A DNA stretch of 64,000 nucleotides from Polynucleobacter sp. (lineage in GTDB: Bacteria > Pseudomonadota > Gammaproteobacteria > Burkholderiales > Burkholderiaceae), in NCBI GenBank assembly GCA_024642065.1, contig JAHEBW010000046.1, positions 1 through 64,000 of the forward strand, read 5' to 3'. Made by a program: the position numbers and the translations under genes. Below are positions 58,161 to 64,000 of the stretch, piece by piece. Position 1 is the stretch's first letter. Every line of letters starts with the position of its first letter. Under the pieces are notes generated by a model. That model was not told where the DNA came from and did not search any database. It saw nothing but the letters and a program-made list of their open reading frames with translations.

Positions 58161-59561
58161 TTAGTGCTTAACGAAAGTAACGCGACTTGGAACTTGTTTG
58201 AACTGACCCAACTTGCTCCACCATGGCATTGCCAAGAAGAAACCGAAGTAAATCAATGTACCCAATTGAGACACTTTTTCACCAACTGGTGAAGGTGCTT
58301 GGATACCCAAGTAACCCAAAATAATAAATGTCACTACGAATACAGCGTAGATGTATTTATGACCTTGCGGACGGTAGCGAATTGATTTAACTGGTGAGTT
58401 ATCCAACCATGGCAAGAAGAAGAAAATAACTACTGAACCACCCATGATCATCACGCCCCAGAACTTCGCATCAAACAAGAAGAAGGCTGCAGCCAATGCA
58501 ACCAAGATACCAACGCAAATAGCTTGAACTTTCTTATCTTGCGTGCCGCGGATCACTTTGCCTAAAAGTACTGCAGCAAATAACCACATCGGGATCAAGA
58601 ACTCAGATGTCACAGCACGCAACATTGAGTAGAAAGGTGTGAAGTACCAAACCGGCGCAATGTGCGGAGGTGTTTTCAATGGATCTGCTGGAATGAAGTT
58701 GTTGTGCTCTAAGAAGTAACCACCCATCTCTGGAGCAAAGAACACGATAAACGCAAAGATCATCAAGAACACACCAACACCCATGATGTCATGCACTGAG
58801 TAGTAAGGGTGGAATGGAATGCCATCAACAGGAACGCCATTAGCATCCAAGTTTTCTTTGATTTCAACGCCATCAGGATTGTTTGAACCTACTTCATGCA
58901 AAGCAATGATGTGAGCAGCCACTAAACCAATCAACACTAGTGGTACTGCAATCACGTGGAATGAGAAGAAACGATTCAATGTTGCATCACCAACCACATA
59001 GTCACCACGGATCCATAATGAAAGATCTGGGCCAACCAATGGAATAGCAGCGAACAAGTTAACAATCACTTGAGCGCCCCAATATGACATCTGACCCCAT
59101 GGCAACAAGTAGCCCATGAAAGCTTCAGCCATCAAACACAAGAAAATCGCGCAACCAAAAATCCAAACTAATTCACGTGGCTTGCGATATGAGCCGTAGA
59201 TCAAACCACGGAACATGTGCAAATAAACAACCACGAAGAACATTGATGCGCCTGTTGAGTGGAGGTAACGAACCAACCAACCCCAAGGTACTTCGCGCAT
59301 GATGTATTCAACTGACTGGAATGCTTTTTCAGCATCTGGCTTGTAATGCATCACCAAGAAAATACCTGTGATGATTTGTAGCGCCAAAACCAAAATCGCT
59401 AAAGAACCAAAGAAATACCAAAAGTTAAAGTTCTTTGGAGCGTAGTACTTGGTTAAGTGACCTTCGATTGTTGCTGTTAGTGGAAAACGTGAATCCACCC
59501 AAGCCAATAATTTTGTTCCGCGCGAAGCATTCGCTGGAACTTCTTTTTCATGAAATGCCAT
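58161..59561 (-). CDS. petB: Cytochrome b of the bc1 complex
   Basis: Cytochrome b carries both quinone sites of the bc1 complex. The 466-residue protein has eight or more membrane segments and is full length rather than split as b6/subunit IV. Haem-ligand histidines are visible in RYLHSTGASMFFVVVYLHMFRG and, further on, in FFSFHVIAVPLVLIGLVAAHIIALHE. The Qo-site PEWY region appears as PVWYFTPFYSMLR, a PVWY variant seen in several proteobacteria. It is 11 bases after petA. Confidence 0.97.
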   Translation of the reverse strand: MAFHEKEVPANASRGTKLLAWVDSRFPLTATIEGHLTKYYAPKNFNFWYFFGSLAILVLALQIITGIFLVMHYKPDAEKAFQSVEYIMREVPWGWLVRYLHSTGASMFFVVVYLHMFRGLIYGSYRKPRELVWIFGCAIFLCLMAEAFMGYLLPWGQMSYWGAQVIVNLFAAIPLVGPDLSLWIRGDYVVGDATLNRFFSFHVIAVPLVLIGLVAAHIIALHEVGSNNPDGVEIKENLDANGVPVDGIPFHPYYSVHDIMGVGVFLMIFAFIVFFAPEMGGYFLEHNNFIPADPLKTPPHIAPVWYFTPFYSMLRAVTSEFLIPMWLFAAVLLGKVIRGTQDKKVQAICVGILVALAAAFFLFDAKFWGVMIMGGSVVIFFFLPWLDNSPVKSIRYRPQGHKYIYAVFVVTFIILGYLGIQAPSPVGEKVSQLGTLIYFGFFLAMPWWSKLGQFKQVPSRVTFVKH

Positions 59562-59572
59562 GTCTGAACCCC

Positions 59573-60172
59573 TTACGCTTTCTTGTCTTCACCAATGATC
59601 AACTTTGTGTCGCTCACGTACATATGTGGCGGCACTTCTAAGTTATCTGGCGCAGGTTTGTTTTTAAATACACGACCAGCCAAGTCAAATGTTGAACCAT
59701 GGCATGGACACAAGAAGCCACCAGTCCAGTTATCTGGCAATGATGGTTGTGCACCTGTTTCAAATTTAGTAATTGGTGAGCAACCCAAATGTGAACAAAT
59801 ACCAACAGCTACCAAATACTCAGGCTTGATAGAACGGTATTGGTTACGCGCGTACTCTGGCGTTAAATCTTTTGGATTACGTTCTGATTTTGGATCAGCA
59901 ACTTCAGATTCTGTTTTCTTGAGTGACTCAACCATCTCAGGTGTACGACGTACGACCCAAACCGGTTTGCCGCGCCATTCAACTGTGCGCATTTCGCCAG
60001 GCTGCATACCTGCGATATCCATTTCAACTGGAGCACCAGCTGCTTTGGCTTTTTCTGATGGAGCAAATGTGCTCACTAAGGGTACCGCTACTGCTGCTGC
60101 ACCCACGCCACCCGCAACTGATGTTGCGATGAGCCAATTACGACGGCTCTTATCCATGCATTGATCACTCAT
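59573..60172 (-). CDS. petA: Rieske iron-sulfur protein of the bc1 complex
   Basis: The Rieske protein oxidises ubiquinol at the Qo site. I start it at the ATG at 60172 (199 residues), ahead of which GAGGAAAA is a ribosome site. A twin-arginine motif (KSRRNWL) precedes one membrane anchor, fitting Tat insertion. The 2Fe-2S ligands are in CSHLGC and CPCHGS near residues 135 and 160. It is the first gene of petABC-sspAB, with a TATAAT promoter element upstream. Confidence 0.97.
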   Translation of the reverse strand: MSDQCMDKSRRNWLIATSVAGGVGAAAVAVPLVSTFAPSEKAKAAGAPVEMDIAGMQPGEMRTVEWRGKPVWVVRRTPEMVESLKKTESEVADPKSERNPKDLTPEYARNQYRSIKPEYLVAVGICSHLGCSPITKFETGAQPSLPDNWTGGFLCPCHGSTFDLAGRVFKNKPAPDNLEVPPHMYVSDTKLIIGEDKKA

Positions 60173-60216
60173 TACTGATTTTCCTCTAGAAAGGCTATTT
60201 TTCACGTCAACAAGCG

Positions 60217-60222
60217 ATTATA
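60217..60222 (-). promoter_or_regulatory. petA promoter -10 element
   Basis: On the minus strand a perfect TATAAT lies 45 bases before the petA ATG, giving an expected leader of about 38 bases that includes the Shine-Dalgarno sequence. The -35 region (TTAAAT at 17-base spacing) is weak, so an activator may be needed. Confidence 0.5.
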
Positions 60223-60342
60223 GCGAAAGCGACACCCCGATTTAAACCCCATTGAGGCAAAAAAGACGTAAAAGATGCAAAAAAGTCATCAACTTACAAA
60301 GACTTACTGAATCAGTAAAAATCTTAGAAACGCTAAAAAGCC

Positions 60343-61212
60343 TTAAACCGGGTTGTGAATATCGATAAATTGATGGGTAATTCCCCACTTTTTGGCGATT
60401 TCCTGGCCTAGCGCCTGAACCCCATAGCGCTCCGTAGCATGGTGACCTGCAGCAATGTAGGCTACCCCCATCTCCTGGGCAATATGGTAGGTTGGCTCAG
60501 AAATTTCACCACTGATGTAAGCGTCCACTTTCATTGAAACAGCTTCATTTATATATCCTTGGGCTGCTCCAGTACACCAAGCAATGTTTTTAATGGGGCG
60601 ACTTAAATCCCCCACCACCAAGGGATCACGCCCCAAACGACTAGCCAAACTTCTTGCCAATTGACCCAAATTCTTCTGAGATGGGCTTGGCTTTCCACTC
60701 CAAATCAAACCATCCATAGACCCACCACCGACCGAACTAACGCCATTAGCTTGTGTCCATCCCATCAATTTAGCCAACTGAGCGTTATTTCCCAAGCGAG
60801 GGTGTAAATCTAGCGGCAAGTGGTAGGCAAACAAACTGATCTGATGGTCCATGAGCAATTTAAGACGGGCATGTAACTGGCCAACCACCCTCACATCGTC
60901 ATTTTTCCAAAACCAGCCATGATGAACAACAATGGCATCTGCACCTTCTTGGATAGCGGCCTCAATGAGGGCCAAACTAGCCGTGACACCTGTGACAACT
61001 TTCTTAATCACAGGCTTACCTTGGACTTGCAAACCATTCGGACAGTAATCTTTGATAGCATGAACGTTTAATAAATCAGCCAAGTGATTTTCTAGTTGAT
61101 CCCTCTGAACAGATTTAACAGAGTTGCTTGACCTAGAAGATCTTGGTGAAGATTTGCTTATAGATACTTTTGTTTTATTAGATTTCATATTTCGCTGAAT
61201 TTTTCCCAACAT
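60343..61212 (-). CDS. Nif3-like dinuclear metal centre protein
   Basis: This 289-residue protein belongs to the Nif3/YbgI family, often labelled GTP cyclohydrolase 1 type 2, with unclear activity. Metal-binding residues appear in VVHHGWFW, AYHLPLDLHPRLGNN and AGHHATERYG, as in the dinuclear sites of solved family members. The first 35 residues are Ser/Lys-rich and extend beyond the usual start; an ATG at 61188 is an alternative, but both leave an extension. It is divergent from the degQ-like gene with 17 bases between starts. Confidence 0.9.
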   Translation of the reverse strand: MLGKIQRNMKSNKTKVSISKSSPRSSRSSNSVKSVQRDQLENHLADLLNVHAIKDYCPNGLQVQGKPVIKKVVTGVTASLALIEAAIQEGADAIVVHHGWFWKNDDVRVVGQLHARLKLLMDHQISLFAYHLPLDLHPRLGNNAQLAKLMGWTQANGVSSVGGGSMDGLIWSGKPSPSQKNLGQLARSLASRLGRDPLVVGDLSRPIKNIAWCTGAAQGYINEAVSMKVDAYISGEISEPTYHIAQEMGVAYIAAGHHATERYGVQALGQEIAKKWGITHQFIDIHNPV

Positions 61213-61229
61213 TCCGTTAATCTAACAGC

Positions 61230-62417
61230 ATGATGAAACGACTCTGGTTACTCTTTGCTCAAATGGTGACTGCCCTACTGGCAGTTTTATTTATTGTGAG
61301 CACATTCAAACCGCAATGGTTAGATAGTAGTGGTTTTACAGGTTTTGGTCACTGGGGTAGCTCAGGAACAATCACAATTAAAGAATCGCATATTGACCCA
61401 AGCACTCCTAATCCAGGGTCACATCATGAAGCCGCTAAAAAAGCGATGCCATCTGTGGTGAATATCTTTACCAGCAAAAATTCAACAAAAGTTAAAAGTA
61501 AAAAGAAAAGTGATCCACATCAGAATGACCCTTGGTTCAAATTTTTCTTTAGCGATACCCCAGAGAGTCAAGAGGATATCAATCCAAGCCTAGGCTCTGG
61601 CGTTATTGTCAGTTCAGAAGGCCTCATCATCACTAACCAACATGTGATTGATGGAGCGGACCAGATTGAAGTTGCCTTAGCAGATGGCAGAAAAACCAAA
61701 GCCACAGTTATCGGTAGCGACCCAGACACAGATATTGCTGTCTTAAAAATACAAATTGCTAATTTACCCAGCTCAATTACTTTTGGAAAAATTGAATCAG
61801 TGAAAGTGGGTGACGTTGTATTAGCCATCGGTAATCCATTTGGTGTGGGTCAAACAGTGACCTCCGGAATTGTTTCAGCGCTTGGTCGAGATCATTTAGG
61901 CATCAACACCTTTGAAAACTTTATTCAAACTGATGCCGCCATTAACCCCGGTAATTCAGGTGGCGCCTTAGTTGATACCAGGGGGCACTTGATCGGCATT
62001 AACACGGCCATTTACTCTCGAAGCGGTGGATCAATGGGTATCGGATTTGCTATCCCAGTTCATACCGTCAAAGAAGTGATGGAAGCGATTACCAAAAATG
62101 GTGGCGTGATCAGAGGCTGGATTGGCGTGGAGCCACAAAACATCACGAGCGAACTGGCTCAAACACTAAAGATCGAAAAGAATGGCGTTCTGATTGTGGG
62201 CACCCTCCAAAGTGGTCCGGCTGATAAAGCTGGCATCAAACCGGGTGATGTTTTAAAAAGTATTGACGGTCAATCCATCAATGACATTACTCAGTTACTC
62301 AACAAGATTTCTCAAGTGACTCCAGGCAACAAAGTAAAAGCCATCATCAATAGAAAAAATAAAGATCTAGAACTTGAGATTCAGGTAGGCAAGAGACCGG
62401 GACCGAAGAAGAAATAG
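61230..62417 (+). CDS. DegQ/DegS-type periplasmic serine protease
   Basis: This 395-residue S1C protease acts in periplasmic protein quality control or signalling. It has an N-terminal membrane anchor at about residues 5-25, a trypsin-like domain with the triad His138 (TNQHVID), Asp168 (DPDTDIAVL) and Ser243 (NPGNSGGALVD), and one PDZ domain at about 295-385. One PDZ plus an anchor resembles DegS more than DegP. No rseA-type genes are near; the location next to petABC is usual in betaproteobacteria. A hairpin terminator follows the stop. Confidence 0.92.
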   Translation: MMKRLWLLFAQMVTALLAVLFIVSTFKPQWLDSSGFTGFGHWGSSGTITIKESHIDPSTPNPGSHHEAAKKAMPSVVNIFTSKNSTKVKSKKKSDPHQNDPWFKFFFSDTPESQEDINPSLGSGVIVSSEGLIITNQHVIDGADQIEVALADGRKTKATVIGSDPDTDIAVLKIQIANLPSSITFGKIESVKVGDVVLAIGNPFGVGQTVTSGIVSALGRDHLGINTFENFIQTDAAINPGNSGGALVDTRGHLIGINTAIYSRSGGSMGIGFAIPVHTVKEVMEAITKNGGVIRGWIGVEPQNITSELAQTLKIEKNGVLIVGTLQSGPADKAGIKPGDVLKSIDGQSINDITQLLNKISQVTPGNKVKAIINRKNKDLELEIQVGKRPGPKKK

Positions 62418-62418
62418 A

Positions 62419-62439
62419 AAAGGGGCCAAGGGCCCCTTT
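62419..62439. terminator. Intrinsic terminator between protease and ompW
   Basis: AAAGGGGCC and GGCCCCTTT form a perfect 9 bp G+C-rich stem with a 3-base loop, two bases after the protease stop codon and before the convergent ompW end. Its symmetry lets it serve both directions, although the T-tract is only three or four bases. Confidence 0.8.
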
Positions 62440-62461
62440 CTCATAACAAGTTACAAAACAT

Positions 62462-63082
62462 TTAGAACTTGTATGTAACACCAACTGAAGCAGCAATTGG
62501 GCTCAACTTCAAAGTGCCTGCAGATGCATTACTTGCATTAGCAATGACATCAGTTTCAATTTGAAGATACTTAACGTCTAAGTTAATACCCCAGTTTTTG
62601 GTCAGCATGTAGTCTGCGCCAATTTGAGCAGCGTAACCTAGGCTTGATTTCTCAACTGAATAAACATCGCCAGATGCCAAATTACGGCTGCCAAAGCGAG
62701 TGTAATTTACGCCAGCACCCACGTATGGCTTCAATGGCCCAAAATTAGTAAAGTGGTATTGAGCTAACAATGATGGTGGAAGTGCCGTTACCGTACCCAA
62801 AGATGTCTGACCAGATCTAACATCCACACGCTGCGGATAAGTCAAAACCAACTCAGCAGCAATATTCTTAGTAAAGAAGTAAGTGATATCAACCTCTGGA
62901 ATTGTTTGATTTTTAGCGTTCACATTTAAGTTCGCTGACGCTAATTGCGCATCCTGCTTATTATCCCAATTCAAATGAGTCGCACGTGCACGAACCATCC
63001 ATGGGTTTTCTTGAGCCATTGCGCCAAATGACAACGCTGCCAAAAGACCTAAAGCTAATTTGCTGATTGTTTTTGTTTTCAT
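62462..63082 (-). CDS. ompW: Outer-membrane protein OmpW
   Basis: OmpW is an eight-stranded outer-membrane barrel that forms a channel for small hydrophobic compounds. I choose the ATG at 63082 with GGAAGAG just upstream; the frame to 63109 adds nine residues and starts with GTG. The 206-residue precursor has a signal peptide cleaved after AMA near residue 23, the NPWMVRARATHLNWD opening, VDITYFFTKNIAAELVLTYP, and a final SVGVTYKF with terminal Phe. Two FNR-type boxes upstream suggest oxygen-dependent expression. Confidence 0.94.
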   Translation of the reverse strand: MKTKTISKLALGLLAALSFGAMAQENPWMVRARATHLNWDNKQDAQLASANLNVNAKNQTIPEVDITYFFTKNIAAELVLTYPQRVDVRSGQTSLGTVTALPPSLLAQYHFTNFGPLKPYVGAGVNYTRFGSRNLASGDVYSVEKSSLGYAAQIGADYMLTKNWGINLDVKYLQIETDVIANASNASAGTLKLSPIAASVGVTYKF

Positions 63083-63119
63083 TTTCTCTTCCTTATTAAT
63101 AATTCCCACAAGAAGAGAT

Positions 63120-63125
63120 TAAATA
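63120..63125 (-). promoter_or_regulatory. ompW -10-like element
   Basis: Minus-strand TATTTA lies about 38 bases before the ompW ATG and just downstream of the proximal FNR-type box, so a start site near 63110-63113 would place that box at roughly -38 to -42, the class II activator position. Confidence 0.45.
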
Positions 63126-63141
63126 GTTTCAAGCATTAACT

Positions 63142-63159
63142 AATTGACCTAGGTCAATT
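63142..63159. promoter_or_regulatory. FNR-type box, proximal to ompW
   Basis: AATTGACCTAGGTCAATT is a perfect 18-base palindrome containing TTGAC-N4-GTCAA, one change per half-site from the FNR/Anr consensus TTGAT-N4-ATCAA. It is 60 bases upstream of the ompW ATG. Confidence 0.65.
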
Positions 63160-63175
63160 CCGCGGCCAAACAATA

Positions 63176-63189
63176 TTGATTCAGATCAA
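63176..63189. promoter_or_regulatory. FNR-type box, distal to ompW
   Basis: TTGATTCAGATCAA matches the FNR/Anr consensus TTGAT-N4-ATCAA exactly. It is centred 32 bases, about three helical turns, from the proximal box. E. coli ompW is known to respond to FNR. Confidence 0.75.
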
Positions 63190-63267
63190 TAAGATGTGAA
63201 CCTTTTAAAAGGCTCACAGAGGATCCTCATTTGCAGTCTATGCAAGTCAACTAACCCCAGAAATGAA

Positions 63268-63298
63268 TATAGGCCTGCTACAAAGTAGAAGGCCTATA
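63268..63298 (-). terminator. Hairpin downstream of gltL
   Basis: TATAGGCCT pairs with AGGCCTATA over 9 bp, continued after a G-A mismatch by CTAC/GTAG closed by an AAA loop. It lies 39 bases past the gltL stop. A weak T-rich stretch follows on the minus strand, so it probably ends the transport operon. Confidence 0.6.
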
Positions 63299-63336
63299 TA
63301 AATTTTGGCGCTAAGTTGTTAAATGAATTTTGTCGA

Positions 63337-64000
63337 TTAATGCGCCAGGATCTTCGATAAGAAATCTTTTGCTCTTGGTGAGCGTTCTTCAGGCTTATTA
63401 AAGAAATCATCTTTAGCGCAATCTTCAACAATCTTGCCTTGATCCATAAAGATCACTCTGTTGCTAACCTTGCGTGCAAAGCCCATCTCATGAGTGACAC
63501 ACATCATAGTCATACCTTCATTAGCTAGCTGCACCATCACATCTAACACTTCCCCAACCATCTCTGGGTCTAGCGCTGATGTAGGCTCGTCAAACAACAT
63601 CACAATTGGGTCCATACTCAATGCTCGGGCAATTGCCACACGTTGTTGCTGACCGCCAGATAACTGCCCGGGAAACTTGTCTTTATGGGCTGACAGGCCA
63701 ACTCTATCTAAATATTTAAGACCATGAGCAATGGCTTCCTCTTTACTGCGCCCCAGGACCTTGATTTGAGCCAAAGTCAGGTTTTCAGTAACTGATAAAT
63801 GAGGAAATAATTCAAAATGTTGGAAAACCATACCAACGCGCGAACGCAATTTGGGTAGATTAGTTTTAGGATCATGAACAGCAATACCATCAACAGTGAT
63901 TTCGCCCTGCTGAAATGGTTCTAAGGCATTAATAGTTTTAATCAGAGTTGACTTGCCTGAGCCTGATGGGCCGCACACAACAACTACTTCACCTTTTTTA
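63337..64000 (-). CDS. gltL: Glutamate/aspartate ABC transporter ATPase (5' end outside window)
   Basis: This is the C-terminal 221 or so residues of a polar amino acid ABC transporter ATPase; the frame runs off the window edge, so the N-terminus is missing. Motifs are complete from the Walker A ([13 protein letters not shown]) through a Q-loop ([10 protein letters not shown]), the signature LSGGQQQR, Walker B ([12 protein letters not shown]) and the H-loop (CVTHEMGF). The sequence is strikingly close to E. coli GltL, which energises GltJK with periplasmic GltI. The GTG at 63978 is internal, not the start. The permease genes should lie beyond the window. Confidence 0.9.
   Translation of the reverse strand, partial: KKGEVVVVCGPSGSGKSTLIKTINALEPFQQGEITVDGIAVHDPKTNLPKLRSRVGMVFQHFELFPHLSVTENLTLAQIKVLGRSKEEAIAHGLKYLDRVGLSAHKDKFPGQLSGGQQQRVAIARALSMDPIVMLFDEPTSALDPEMVGEVLDVMVQLANEGMTMMCVTHEMGFARKVSNRVIFMDQGKIVEDCAKDDFFNKPEERSPRAKDFLSKILAH

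Noticed and set aside
1..64000. CRISPR arrays, insertion sequences, prophage, restriction-modification or toxin-antitoxin loci
   Set aside because: No regularly spaced repeats, transposase or integrase motifs, phage structural genes or small paired genes were seen; nearly all DNA is accounted for by core genes.

Overview
The window looks like a contiguous core-genome segment of a low-G+C betaproteobacterium of the Burkholderiales, most like the freshwater genus Polynucleobacter. The evidence is gene order (a full dcw cluster followed by a peroxiredoxin gene, lpxC, dciA and secA; petABC-sspAB; apaG-rpe-trpEGDC), ubiquinone genes, a phasin, a Porin_4-type porin and a Bug-family binding protein, all at an A+T-rich composition estimated by eye. 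Genus assignment is inference. I see no prophage, insertion sequence, integrase, CRISPR array or toxin system, and coding density is very high. No gene-free stretch exceeds about 300 bases; the longest gaps are about 254 (63083-63336), 217 (26514-26730) and 211 bases (55972-56182).

Bases 1-6667 hold zapD, then leftward argJ / AAA+ ATPase / mutT, leftward secA, and rightward dciA, whose start codon overlaps that of secA. Bases 6696-25723 are one long leftward division and envelope cluster, transcribed from a recognisable mraZ promoter with three MraZ boxes: mraZ-rsmH-ftsL-ftsI-murE-murF-mraY-murD-ftsW-murG-murC-ddlB-ftsQ-ftsA-ftsZ, then peroxiredoxin and lpxC. Most junctions are 1-8 base overlaps, so translation is probably coupled.

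Bases 25857-33210 hold coq7, a porin and the biotin genes. bioB is divergent from a bug-bioA-bioF-bioD operon whose first gene encodes an orphan periplasmic binding protein, overlapping bioA by four bases. Bases 33219-39250 carry an acyl-CoA ligase, an M20 amidohydrolase, a DUF3047 lipoprotein, an enoyl-CoA hydratase, mltA and an unannotated 38-residue membrane peptide. Bases 39290-44384 are apaG (leftward) and the rightward rpe-trpE-trpG-trpD-trpC operon.

Bases 44396-55215 hold ychF (leftward), then a rightward housekeeping run: a ubiquinone hydroxylase, dsbC, an M61 peptidase, ung, hemA, prfA, prmC, grxD and rmuC, interrupted by one leftward small membrane protein. Bases 55342-63999 are mostly leftward: a phasin with a basic tail, tRNA-Thr(UGU), sspB, sspA, cytochrome bc1 (petC, petB, petA), a Nif3-like protein, ompW with two FNR-type boxes, and a gltL-type ABC ATPase cut by the window end. 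A DegQ/DegS-type protease runs rightward among them.

I did not find a clearly new multi-gene system. The most interesting leads are the orphan Bug protein in the biotin operon, the regulatory sites of mraZ, ompW and the phasin, the 38-residue peptide, a G+C-rich patch in rsmH, a tandem 15-base repeat in murD, and starts that may be leaderless.
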